Assembly: GCA_001275005.1 (NCBI GenBank)
Contig: JWZX01001192.1
Location: 1 to 12,927 of the forward strand
Length of the DNA: 12,927 bases
Source: Chrysochromulina tobinii
Taxonomy: Eukaryota; Haptophyta; Prymnesiales; Chrysochromulinaceae
Direction of reading: 5' to 3'
The position numbers and the translations under genes are program-made. Position 1 is the stretch's first letter, and each line of letters starts with the position of its first letter. The notes below the pieces were generated by a model. It ran no database searches and was not told where the DNA came from. It saw nothing but the letters and a program-made list of their open reading frames with translations. Shown in pieces: positions 1 to 7,778 of the stretch.

Positions 1-353
1 CCTATCGGGTCGCGCGCGCGCTATTTTCACGCGGGCGGTTAATCTCAGAGGCTTCCCTCCCGGTGTTCCAACGGGGGTGGGGAAGAACTTCACAGCTGGG
101 GGGGCGTGCGTGAGTGTGTTGAACACACCCCGACCTCACAACCCCGAACCTCGCACAGCTGTGTGGCTGTGGGAACTGGGAATAAGTTCCTGCTCGGCTT
201 CAGGGTTCAGGCCGTCAGGGTCTTTTTCGGGTCATTTCCGAATTTCGCGATCGCACCGTATCCGGTATCAGGTATTTGACTGAGTACCTCCGCTCGATAG
301 GTGCCGAACGTTGGGAAGTTGCTAATACAACCGTCCGCACCCAGCACTGAGAC
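1..353. other. 3' flank of the PPR-like/HhH gene, no gene seen
   Basis: This stretch lies downstream of the stop of the minus-strand gene that ends at 354. It begins with a GC-rich CG-alternating run and then becomes mixed in composition. The only open frame (77-283, +) is short, has no recognisable motif and does not look like protein. I see no tRNA, intron-bounded exon or repeat other than the tandem repeat that starts at 346. Confidence 0.5.
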
Positions 354-381
354 TCAGAACTGAGACTCAGAACTGAGACTC
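346..381. repeat. 13-bp tandem repeat across a stop codon
   Basis: The unit ACTGAGACTCAGA occurs at 346-358 and 359-371, with a 10-bp partial third copy at 372-381. Each unit contains the odd palindrome CTGAGACTCAG. The array runs through the last codons and the TGA stop (356-354, minus) of the neighbouring gene. Because 13 is not a multiple of three, each copy is read in a different frame. Confidence 0.9.
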
Positions 382-2630
382 CGCTCAGAAATGACGATTC
401 CGGAAGTGATTCGCCTCGCCTCCTCCATGCTTACAAGTAGGCTCTTGAGCGGCATCCGGTGCGTCACAACGAGATCCCTAGCAGCCTCCTCGGAGAGCCG
501 CGCCAACGCGCCCACGCTCCCAGCCCCAGCGGCGCGAAGCTTCTCTGCTCGCGCGCGGCCGATCCCCTTCAGGACGCTCACATCGTCTTCAGCGTTGGCG
601 AGCACGCGGGCTGCTCGCGACCCGACCCGCTCAGTAGGTGCTGCTGGCTCAGTAGGTGGTGGGAGTGGAGCGGTGTCAGGGGCTTCGCTGCCGGTGACCT
701 CCTCGGCCATCGGCACTCGGGCATTCCCAGCCATTCTTGCTCTCTTCTTCGCTCCACTCTTGCCCCTCTCCCGATCGGGCATCTCCGTAGGTCTCGCCAC
801 CCCTCGACCGTTACTTCGGAGAGCCAGCCCGCGGTCAGCGGCCATTCGCTCGACCATGGCATCCAGGGCGACCGCCATGGTACCGCGCTTTGCCAGCCGC
901 TCCGCCTCGCGCTCGCGCATAAACTTTTCGTTCACCTTCTTCCACTTGTCCTGGCGCCGCGACCTCAAGTCAGCAACGGAGGCCTCGGCCACCGCCACCG
1001 CCGCTTCTCGTGCCGTCTCCTCCGCTGCGCGTCGCACCTGCTCCGCTTGGCGTCGTGCGTCCTCTGAAGCCGCATCTCGATACCATTCCTCGAGGCACGC
1101 GTGGCGCAGGCAGGCTTCGACACCCGCTGGCTCAATCCGTACCACGTGGCAGCGCTCCGGCGATGCGGGTAGCCCTTTGCTGCTCCGTAGCTGCAGTGCC
1201 GCCAGCGCGCTGCCTGCTGCCGCGGCCGCCTCGTCGTCGGCCTCCCCGGGGCACCTAAAGACCGTCAGGAGCCTCGCATGCGCCGCCGTCATCTCCGCAG
1301 CTGCCAAGAGGCGGGTCGCGCCCACGACGGCGCGTTGGCCCTCGGCATCGAGGCCCCCGCTCATAGCGCCGAGCTCTCGCGCCACTCCTTCGGCCATGCC
1401 CTCCCAGGCGGTCACGGTGGCAACGGTTGCAGCGGTAGCAGCATGGACGTAACTGTCGTAGACGTCGCTGCCGCCTCGCCGGCGCCGAGCGGTGGCAGCG
1501 GTGGCAGCAGTGACAGCAGCGGTGGCAGCGCTCTCTGCCCAAGCTTCCCGCCACAAGTCCCACGATGGCCAGTAGGAACCCTCGTCTTGCTCCTCGGGCT
1601 CCGAACCCTTTCCACCCTCGTCGCGCGGCGCTCGGCTCTCCTCATCCGCCGACGGTTGCGAAAGGACCTCTGGGCTCAGCAGCCACACGTCGAGCGGCGC
1701 AGCCACGACCGAACGTGTCGGCCCCGCCTCGAGTTGTCGAGGCAGCAGCTCCGACTCGATGAGCGTCCGAACAAAACGAGCGAGTGCGACGGGGGGCAGG
1801 AAGGGCCCGCCAGGTAATGCGAGGAGCAAGCTCGAAGCCTCATCACCGCGATCGCCATCGCTCGCTTGCCAGCAGACTCGCGCGAACCTACGTAGCTCGG
1901 AGGGCGATGAGAGCAGCTGGCTTAAGGCGCTTGCTAGCTGCTCAGCGCCCGCATGTGCACCCGCGGCCGAAGCGGCAGCACACACGAGCGCACCTTCGAG
2001 ATCCAAAGCTGGCGGGATGCAAGCATCGTCCAAGGCTTGTGCGAGGCAGCGGCTTGCGAGCTCCCACTGTGAGGACCGCGCCATTGCGCGTAGAGCAATG
2101 GCTGCTGCCTGCGCATCCGCCATGCCGGCAGCTGCTGCCTCCTCATATAGGAGTGCAGCCCACTCACCACGCTCGTCATCAGCAGCGGCGGCAGCGGTCG
2201 CGCTCAATGCGGCGCGGAAGCACACTGCGTCAGGGGCGATGCCGGAAGCAGCCAGCTCATCGAGAATGGCGGCTGCGGCTTCTCCGCTGCTGCACTGTAC
2301 CAAACGAAGCTTGCACATCAGGAGCTCCCGCGTGCATCGTAAGCCATCGAGCGTATCTTTCGAAGTTTTGAGGGCAGCAACCAGGTCACCTTTTTCTGGC
2401 TCAGCTTTCGCATCACTCAACGCAGTGAAAGCAGCGGCGACAGCAGCCTCGGCATCAGCCACGCTCGCCTCGATCGTGGCAAGCGTCGTCGGTCGAGACG
2501 CGAACATTGCAATTCGTCTGGACGGCGGCGACAAGAGGGTCAGCGATGGTCCCGATACAAACAGTGCCACGCTTCTGGACGGCAACGAGAAGAGCGCCAG
2601 CTGCAGGGCTGCAAGTAAGTGCTCCCGCAT
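354..2630 (-). CDS. PPR-like / coiled-coil / helix-hairpin-helix protein, 758 aa
   Basis: One uninterrupted frame with an ATG at 2630 and A at -3. The N-terminus (residues 1-45) is hydrophobic and Ser/Arg-rich with no acidic residue after Glu3, which would fit an organelle transit or bipartite plastid signal. Residues about 110-240 are Ala-rich paired helices of pentatricopeptide (PPR) character, for example ASGIAPDAVCFRAALSA followed by repeats with Trp at the usual spacing. Residues about 360-410 are a low-complexity Ala/Thr-rich stretch interrupted by Arg and Gly. Residues about 511-610 are a charged helix, probably a coiled coil. Residues about 682-745 hold a helix-hairpin-helix fold with VLKGIGRARAEKLRAAG, as in DNA-binding or DUF4332-type HhH domains. 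By family knowledge, PPR proteins bind organellar RNA and HhH domains bind nucleic acid. An organellar nucleic-acid role is therefore an inference. I do not recognise a named orthologue. Confidence 0.72.
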   Translation of the reverse strand: MREHLLAALQLALFSLPSRSVALFVSGPSLTLLSPPSRRIAMFASRPTTLATIEASVADAEAAVAAAFTALSDAKAEPEKGDLVAALKTSKDTLDGLRCTRELLMCKLRLVQCSSGEAAAAILDELAASGIAPDAVCFRAALSATAAAAADDERGEWAALLYEEAAAAGMADAQAAAIALRAMARSSQWELASRCLAQALDDACIPPALDLEGALVCAAASAAGAHAGAEQLASALSQLLSSPSELRRFARVCWQASDGDRGDEASSLLLALPGGPFLPPVALARFVRTLIESELLPRQLEAGPTRSVVAAPLDVWLLSPEVLSQPSADEESRAPRDEGGKGSEPEEQDEGSYWPSWDLWREAWAESAATAAVTAATAATARRRRGGSDVYDSYVHAATAATVATVTAWEGMAEGVARELGAMSGGLDAEGQRAVVGATRLLAAAEMTAAHARLLTVFRCPGEADDEAAAAAGSALAALQLRSSKGLPASPERCHVVRIEPAGVEACLRHACLEEWYRDAASEDARRQAEQVRRAAEETAREAAVAVAEASVADLRSRRQDKWKKVNEKFMREREAERLAKRGTMAVALDAMVERMAADRGLALRSNGRGVARPTEMPDRERGKSGAKKRARMAGNARVPMAEEVTGSEAPDTAPLPPPTEPAAPTERVGSRAARVLANAEDDVSVLKGIGRARAEKLRAAGAGSVGALARLSEEAARDLVVTHRMPLKSLLVSMEEARRITSGIVISERSLSSESQF

Positions 2631-3063
2631 TCTCCGCGGGGAAGTGGCGCGCCGTCCGTTCCGTTTGAGTTCTCGGCCAGTCGCTCTCCCGCTATAGCCA
2701 CGGAATCGTGAAATGGCGTGGTGCGCACGCGCGGCTCTCTCTCACCGCCCGGCACGAAATTCAAGCAAGTCCAAAAATAGACTTGACGTGACTTCTAATT
2801 CACTCTGCGGGGGTTCGCTGTTTGTGGCAGCAACTTTCATCGCCTTTCACTCTATTTCGGCTAAGCGTGATCATTCTCCGCCTGTGGGGTCGGGCTATAA
2901 ATATGACGTACGTACGCATGGCGCATCGCTTCGGTCTGTGTGTGCATGTAACATTGAAGCATGATGATGTTGAGTTCATGACGGTCGTATGAGGTTCAGA
3001 ATCGTATCACGGAATACACGGATCCTAACCCTTATATGCAGATCCGGATACGCTCGCAGGGGA
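2631..3063. promoter_or_regulatory. Intergenic region holding the promoter/5' UTR of the PPR-like gene
   Basis: This 433-bp stretch lies between two minus-strand genes, so it carries the 5' region of the 354-2630 gene and the 3' region of the thioesterase gene. It contains a GACTTGAC word at 2780-2787, related to those at 5093 and 6712. An AT-rich box (TATAAATA, 2896-2903) is followed by a 10-bp palindrome CGTACGTACG (2907-2916). The box reads canonically on the plus strand, where no gene follows, so its role as a TATA box is uncertain. No coding exon was recognised here. Confidence 0.35.
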
Positions 3064-4053
3064 TCATAAATCCTTCGGTTTCGCGTACCTCTCGCCTGCT
3101 CTCGTCGGCGCCACGTCATGAACCAAATCTTTGAGCGCGGCGACCTGCTCGTGGCTGCACCCGTGCTTGACGCCCTCAAACACGCGCGCGTCGACGCCGA
3201 CGCCCGCCTGCTCGAGGGCGGCTACGAAGACCTCGCCGCATTCGGGCAGCACCGTCGGATCTACGCTGCCATGACCGTACGTAAAGCGCGTCGCCACATT
3301 GCGGCTCGCGCGCAGTGCAGCCGTGAGCTCCACCGCCTTATCGCCAACGTACCCCGACCAGAGGGCGCAGCCGCCGAGCTTATGCGCGCATCGCGAGACG
3401 GCCCACGCAGCGACGCAAGCGCCCTGCGAGAAGCCGCCGACGACGATGCGCTCGGGCGCGATGCCGTCCGCGACCTGCGAGTCGATGATTGCTAGGATGC
3501 GCTCGACGGCGCGGTCAAGCTCGACCTTGTCGATCGGCTCGGAGCGCGTGATGGGCATCGCATGCATGTCGATCCACGCCGCGCGGGTGGACGACTGCAT
3601 GATGCCGGTAGACTGCACCATGGCTCGGATAGCTGAGATCTCGCGAACCTCAGCTTGAGGCAGCACCCACTTGACGTGGCGCAGCCCGATGTGCTTCTGG
3701 AGCCACAAGAAGTTTTCCGGCCGGTCGCCCAGGCCGTGCAGCCAGATGACGGCGGCGGTGTGGTGCGAGCGCGTCTGCGGCACGCATTTGAAAAAGAGCA
3801 TGCACCAGATCTTCTGGCGATATTCGACGGCGACGACGATCGCGATCAAGGCCACTAGCACGAGTGTGATTGGCACGCGTGCATGCGGCAGGATGAATGG
3901 CGGCTCTTTGATGAACGCATTCCGTGCCCAGCTCACCAGGTCCGCCTTGACATCTGTGGGGATGAACTCGACCAAAAGTGCAGCTGTGGCCGTCATGGCG
4001 AAGGCCTTGAAGACGGCCATCGGGTCGCGCTCGAAGATCTTGACGAAGGGCAT
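3064..4053 (-). CDS. Membrane-anchored acyl-protein thioesterase / carboxylesterase
   Basis: A 329-aa alpha/beta hydrolase of the phospholipase/carboxylesterase (APT1/LYPLA) family. The domain starts near residue 98 with AVIWLHGLGD, the oxyanion-loop motif at 106-110. The nucleophile elbow is GGFSQGA with Ser209. Asp265 (HGSVDPTV) and His297 (GVKHG) complete the triad, with spacings close to those of APT1 (56 and 32 residues). Family members remove palmitate from S-acylated proteins or hydrolyse lysophospholipids and small esters. Unlike the roughly 230-aa soluble APTs, this protein has about 95 extra N-terminal residues, including a strong membrane segment at about 58-78. The catalytic domain is therefore probably tethered to a membrane. 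The ATG at 4053 has a weak context (C at -3); a second in-frame ATG lies at residue 12. No intron is needed. The exact substrate cannot be told from sequence. Confidence 0.92.
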   Translation of the reverse strand: MPFVKIFERDPMAVFKAFAMTATAALLVEFIPTDVKADLVSWARNAFIKEPPFILPHARVPITLVLVALIAIVVAVEYRQKIWCMLFFKCVPQTRSHHTAAVIWLHGLGDRPENFLWLQKHIGLRHVKWVLPQAEVREISAIRAMVQSTGIMQSSTRAAWIDMHAMPITRSEPIDKVELDRAVERILAIIDSQVADGIAPERIVVGGFSQGACVAAWAVSRCAHKLGGCALWSGYVGDKAVELTAALRASRNVATRFTYGHGSVDPTVLPECGEVFVAALEQAGVGVDARVFEGVKHGCSHEQVAALKDLVHDVAPTRAGERYAKPKDL

Positions 4054-4505
4054 TCGCGCGAATCAGTATGAACACAGTCATGCTTGCATGTGAACACTCA
4101 AGCACATACACATGTTTCTGCGTGGTACCTTCACGCCAACGTGGCGAAGGGATACACGTACGGTTTTGAACAATATTACTATGCCGGAGTACATGATCTA
4201 GTAATCGTGAGTTCGTGACAGAGCTCGACATGGCGACACGCCGACGACCGGGGCCTGTGTAGCTGTATTACCTTTTACGCTCTGTTACTGTAGAGGAGCG
4301 CGCATTCGCATTGCGCTGGCTCACTCAGCTTTTTAGCTGTTGCGTCAGACGACAGTGCACGCACACGTTCGGCGAGGCAGCAGGTACTGCGAGCCGATAC
4401 GCCGCTCCCGCTTGGAACTGGCCAATGTAGCGAGCCGAGCGGCGATGCTTGTTGGAAGCATCGGCTCTAGTAGGACCCTAACACGACAGAACATTCTGAA
4501 ACGCG
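4054..4505. other. Intergenic, 5' flank of the thioesterase gene
   Basis: About 450 bp lie between the thioesterase start and the stop of the next minus-strand frame. It should contain the thioesterase promoter and 5' UTR. I see no TATA box, conserved exon, RNA gene or notable repeat. Open frames here (4340-4822 + and 4345-4533 -) have no recognisable protein character. Confidence 0.4.
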
Positions 4506-4928
4506 TCAATGCCTGCGCCCGATTGTTCTCCACTTGTCAAGCAATTCAGTTGCCGTCGGTGCAGACACCCAGCCTGGTCGCGGCTTCGGCGGCGCAGCTT
4601 TCAAAGGTGCTTTGCGAGGCGCAGTGGTTCTCAACATGGTGTCGACCCAGTCGTGATTTTGTCCAGGGTTTCTGCTCCGATATCCTTCAGGGCATGGTGC
4701 CCTCCTGGATTTCGGCGGCGGTGGGCCATCGACAACCTCTCCCCGCGCGACGCCACCATTTGGAAACAACGGAAACGATTCCCCTGGTCCCTTTGCGGTC
4801 CCATATGCAGCGAGTTGCGTAGCGATGAGACCTTCTTCGTCTCCAGTCGGAGCCACGATGTTTTGTGGCAGAGTCACGCTCTCGAGAAGTTTCGCGTACT
4901 GGACCTTGGGAGGCTCGTGGACGCTCAT
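4506..4928 (-). CDS. Unrecognised small protein, 140 aa or more, 5' end unresolved
   Basis: This frame is open from a TGA at 5042 down to the stop at 4506. The first in-frame ATG is at 4928 (MSVHEPPKVQYAKLLESV), giving 140 aa. The residues just upstream (VIKPEDRQVLEPQ) also look like protein, so the true product may be longer and begin in an upstream exon. The C-terminal half is basic and Pro/Gly-rich, with RNPGQNHDWVDTML and a final LLDKWRTIGRR. There are no membrane segments and no motif I recognise. An ATG in strong context at 5026 (AAAATGG) is one frame off and stops after eight codons. An acceptor-like CACAG lies just 5' of it. The gene is supported mainly by length, composition and lack of a better frame, so it remains a hypothetical protein. 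Confidence 0.5.
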   Translation of the reverse strand: MSVHEPPKVQYAKLLESVTLPQNIVAPTGDEEGLIATQLAAYGTAKGPGESFPLFPNGGVARGEVVDGPPPPKSRRAPCPEGYRSRNPGQNHDWVDTMLRTTAPRKAPLKAAPPKPRPGWVSAPTATELLDKWRTIGRRH

Positions 4929-5027
4929 GAGAAAAATCAGAGGGTCGGTCTCCTGCGCGCTGCGCTGCGGCTCCAAGACCTGCCGGTCTTCGGGCTTGAT
5001 CACAGGAAAGTTGGAAGATGAACCATT

Positions 5028-5111
5028 TTGGCTGTGAAGTCAAGGAAAGTCAAGTCGAGTCAAGTCAACCAAGTCAAGTCAAGTCAATTCGTGACTTGAC
5101 TTGGCTGTGAA
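5028..5111. repeat. GTCAA-rich element with 11-bp direct repeats and an internal hairpin
   Basis: TTGGCTGTGAA occurs at 5028-5038 and again at 5101-5111. The 62 bp between them start with GTCAAG and end with CTTGAC, which are perfect 6-bp terminal inverted repeats. Inside are many GTCAA units. A perfect 13-bp inverted repeat, CCAAGTCAAGTCA (5069-5081) against TGACTTGACTTGG (5092-5104), has a 10-nt loop. This is the arrangement of a tiny non-autonomous insertion with target-site duplication, although microsatellite slippage could also produce it. On the minus strand it abuts the 5' end of the 4506-4928 gene and ends in an acceptor-like TTCACAG. Confidence 0.7.
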
Positions 5112-5657
5112 CTGGCTGTTAACGCATCGACATCCGAAACGCCAAACGGCCTATTGCGGAAACGGCGCGGTGCCGGTGGCCGGTGCGCGCGGTGCGCGCC
5201 GGCGCGCTGCGCCTGGCGGGCGGGCCCGCGGCTCGCGCGCCGTATCGAGCTCTATCAAGCGCTCTGGACACTACACACAGGTGCCGAATCCCGAAAGGCC
5301 GTTATGTCCTTATGAAAGGGTGGTGCTGTGCGTGGGTGCCGTCCTCAGTAACGAGTAAGAGTGTAAGACCTCGCCTCCACACGGTGTACACACTGAAGCA
5401 GGTCCCACAGCAGTCAGGCCCTTACTGCTTACAGCGAGGCGCAGCGCGACAAGCGAAGCACAAGACTGAAGACGATCCGGTCCGATCCGCGCGGTTCAGA
5501 CACGGAGTTGACTCGTGCGGACTACGTGAGGACTATCGCGAAACACAGCCCCGCGAACTGTCGTCATGATGGAAGAGAAGAGAGTTTGCAGCGCGCTCGC
5601 GCTCGTTCGGCGCTCAATGAGAGAGCTCTTGCTCTTGCAACTAGCGCATCACATTCA
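5112..5657. other. Intergenic, 3' flank of the EF-hand gene
   Basis: This stretch lies between the repeat element and the EF-hand stop. A CG-rich block at about 5180-5236 is built of GCGCGC-type alternations and partial palindromes. Plus-strand frames (5101-5358, 5183-5569) lack any recognisable domain. An upstream exon of the 4506-4928 gene could be here, but I could not find one with a convincing GTRYGY donor. Confidence 0.35.
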
Positions 5658-6504
5658 TCATGCTGTTGAGGCAGCCCCCGGCATTGCCATCAGGAATTCC
5701 GACATGACCTCTCGGCTGATGCTGTCGGACTTGCCAGGGAGACCTAAGACCTCGTCGATGTCGATGCTGAGACCAAAAACCCCGAAGAGCATCTGGGCCA
5801 CGTTCGCCTTGGGGATCGAGTCTGGCGTGTCCTTGGGCGCCCCATTGCTGTTTACGCCCTCAACGAACTCGTTGGCAGCACGGAAAACATGGTCAGCATC
5901 ATTCCGGCTACCCTTGCTGCGCACACCGGGGCACACCAAGCGAGGGGCGGCTCAGCAAAGCGTAAAGGTGCGCACGCCGCGTTGCTGTTTGAGAGCTGAG
6001 GCGCAGTGGCGAGTGAGGCCCTGCATACTTCTTGTTGTCAAGCCCCATCGTATACAGCTTCAAGAACTCGCGCAGCTGGATTTTACCGTCCTTTTCGCCC
6101 TCATCAACGCTGTCCTGCTCGCATCAGCCAGGGGGAGGGGGGTTGCGGCTGAGTAGGCGCATCGCGGCTGCTCGGCACGCGGAAGGTGAGCAAGGCATAA
6201 GGAAGCGTACAATGAGTTCTTGGAGCTCCTCGTCGGTCGGATTTTGGCCAAGGGAGTGGAGCATGATCCTAATTTCCTCGGCTTCAATAGAGCCGGACAT
6301 ATCGGAGTCGAGAGAAAAGAAGATCTCCCTCGCCTTCTTCAGCTCCTGCTCAGAGATCTGGCGCTGCGGCTTGTAGTCGGAGATGGTCCACTTTGCCTCG
6401 CTACTGTAGCGGCGACTTCCAGGCTGCGAGCCCAGCTTCGAGGTCTTCAGCCCAGCCTTGCCCGAGCTGCCAGCCCCCTTGCCCGAGCTGCTCTTGGGCG
6501 CCAT
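5658..6504 (-). CDS. Calmodulin/centrin-like EF-hand protein, 3 exons, 212 aa
   Basis: Exons are 6504-6211, 6114-6029 and 5916-5658, totalling 639 nt in frame. The start is the ATG at 6504 (A at -3, G at +4); the open frame extends further only through a GTG. Residues 1-45 are basic and Ser/Gly-rich and probably disordered. EF-hand 1 has a canonical loop, DSDMSGSIEAEE (66-77). EF-hand 2 is split by intron 1 and reads DEGEKDGKIQLREF. It keeps D107-G108, I110 and E114, but has Glu at the first calcium ligand or a one-residue insertion. The C-terminal half (about 126-212) is helical, with FRAANEF and VMSEFL segments and no intact loop, so it may be a degenerate EF-hand pair. The protein probably binds one or two calcium ions as a sensor or cytoskeletal component. 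Its target is unknown. It is divergent from the NIPA gene over 246 bp. Confidence 0.87.
5917..6028 (-). other. Intron 2 of the EF-hand gene (112 nt)
   Basis: Donor GTATGC begins at 6028 and acceptor GCGCAG ends at 5917. Joining AA|C makes an Asn codon and links TMGLDNK to NKGSRNDADHVF in frame. Without splicing the frame shifts, since 112 is not a multiple of three. Confidence 0.85.
6115..6210 (-). other. Intron 1 of the EF-hand gene (96 nt)
   Basis: Donor GTACGC begins at 6210 and acceptor GAGCAG ends at 6115, in phase 0 and with a pyrimidine-rich stretch before the acceptor. Joining ELI to DSVDEGEKDG restores a helix-loop-helix. An alternative AG three bases earlier (ending at 6118) would add one Gln. 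Reading through gives an unrelated tail and a stop. Confidence 0.82.
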
Positions 6505-6750
6505 GCTCGACGGCGACGGCGCGCAAAACTGTGCCCACGCCCACACGCAACGACGCCCCGGGCTCGGGAAAAGATGAGCGGCAGGGTACCGGTATCAACG
6601 CAACGCGCCCGCCCAGGAGGGCGCATCCCCGGCGAAGGCCAAAGAGTGAGAGTTTCAGCCAAGGTGCAAGGTGGGTGTTGGTGTAACTACCTTACCCGTG
6701 AGAAAAAATGGGACTTGACTTGAATTGTCTTCCTTTTCCCTGCCGCGAGA
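6505..6750. promoter_or_regulatory. Divergent promoter region between EF-hand and NIPA genes
   Basis: The two start codons face away from each other across 246 bp. No TATA box is evident. A GACTTGACTTGA word (6712-6723), followed by a pyrimidine-rich tract and CGAG, lies 28 bp before the NIPA ATG. The tract resembles the 3' end of a 5'-UTR intron as much as a promoter element. Confidence 0.5.
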
Positions 6751-7778
6751 ATGGCCGTGTCACTCGTGCTCGTCGGCGTATTGCTTGCTGTGTTCGGCCA
6801 GTTTCTTGGTGCCACTTCGATGCTACTGATGAAGCGTGCCTCTGTCATCGAAGCTGAGGTTCCCTTTTTCCGGCGAAGACTTTTTCAAGCGGCGTTCGTG
6901 CTCTTCGTTTTCAATACTGTCGTCCTGGATGCTGCTGTGTACGCACTGGCGCCGCTGACGATCGTCGCACCGATCACAGCGTTAGGAATCGTTTTCGTAA
7001 ATATTGGAGTGGCCAACGGCATCTTCGTGGAGCGCGAAATCTTTGGCCCACGCATGCTGCTGGCGAACGCGCTCATCGTTGCCGGCCTCGTCGCTGCTTG
7101 TGGCTGCGGCCCGCATGTCAACACGACGCCCACGTTGCCCGAAATGTTTGCGTTGGCACGCGCGCCAGCCTTCCTCGCGTACGCGGCGGCGGGTCTTACC
7201 ATCGCACTTTCATTCTGCTTGGCGCTTTGGACGGGATGCTTGCCGCCGCGGTCGCCGCTCAAGACCGTGTGGTGCGCTCTGGCTGCTGCTGTCTTCGGCT
7301 CGTTGTCTGTGCTGTGCTTTAAGGGAGTGGCCACGGTTGTGCGCCTGGCCTTCGAAGGTGATGACCAGCTACAAGAGCTCGGCACGTGGGTCCTCCTCCT
7401 CGGCGCTGCCGTGTGCGCGCCAGCCAATGTCACCCTCATGAACCTCACCTTCGAGATTAGTGACGCCAACTGTACGCGAGAGGCGATCGAATTTCCATCG
7501 ATCTTTACCTGCTCTAACGTCTCCCGCGTCCGATACTTTGTTGCGCAGACGGCATGCCGCTCTATCAGGCGCTGCTCATTACCGCCACCATCGTGTCGGG
7601 AGGCCTCTTTTACGATGAATTCGGCATCTGGGGGCAAGAGGCACTGGCGCAGGGGCAGCCGGAGTTGGTTGTTGGCTTCATGCTCGGCGTCGTCACGCTT
7701 CTGGCGGGGATCGTGCTCGTTGCGTTGAGTCCAACACCACATAAGCACGTGGACTCCTCGAGGCCTCCAATGTTGTGA
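6751..7778 (+). CDS. NIPA-family magnesium transporter, 2 exons, 316 aa
   Basis: Exons are 6751-7471 and 7549-7778, totalling 951 nt in frame. The ATG at 6751 has a strong context (A at -3, G at +4). The protein is almost entirely membrane segments, about nine, in the NIPA/DUF803 order within the DMT/EamA superfamily. Segment 1 begins MAVSLVLVGVLLAVFGQFLG and is followed by MLLMKRA. Then come ALAPLTIVAPITALGIVFV, a paired helix near RMLLANALIVAGLVAACG, PLKTVWCALAAAVFGSLSVLCFKGVA, and after the intron DANYGMPLYQALLITATIVSGGLFYDEF. NIPA proteins carry Mg2+ across plasma or endosomal membranes in animals; plant relatives are called ENOR3L or MGR-like. The length of 316 aa is near the lower end for the family because the cytoplasmic C-terminal tail is short. 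Magnesium specificity is inferred from the family. Confidence 0.9.
7472..7548 (+). other. Intron of the NIPA gene (77 nt)
   Basis: Donor GTACGC at 7472 and acceptor TTGCGCAG ending at 7548 join T|AC into a Tyr codon, giving SDANYGMPLYQAL. This matches the conserved DUF803 helix. Without splicing the transporter would lose its last two membrane helices and read a frame-shifted tail. Confidence 0.87.

Noticed and set aside
1759-2697. Long plus-strand frame (312 aa) antisense to the PPR-like/HhH gene
   Set aside because: It is Ser/Ala/Arg-rich without domains and mirrors the GC-rich third-position bias of the minus-strand gene. The same applies to 391-1452 (+).
2896-2903. TATAAATA as a promoter for a plus-strand gene
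   Set aside because: No plus-strand gene follows; the next coding region to the right is the 3' end of a minus-strand gene.
2961-2967. ATGATGA resembling a C box of a C/D snoRNA
   Set aside because: No CTGA D box at a suitable distance and no closing stem were seen.
5039-5104. GTCAA array considered as a CRISPR-like array
   Set aside because: Units are 5 bp with no unique spacers, and the genome is eukaryotic.
6885-7748. 287-aa minus-strand frame across the NIPA gene
   Set aside because: It overlaps clear membrane-protein exons on the plus strand and has no hydrophobic or domain pattern of its own.
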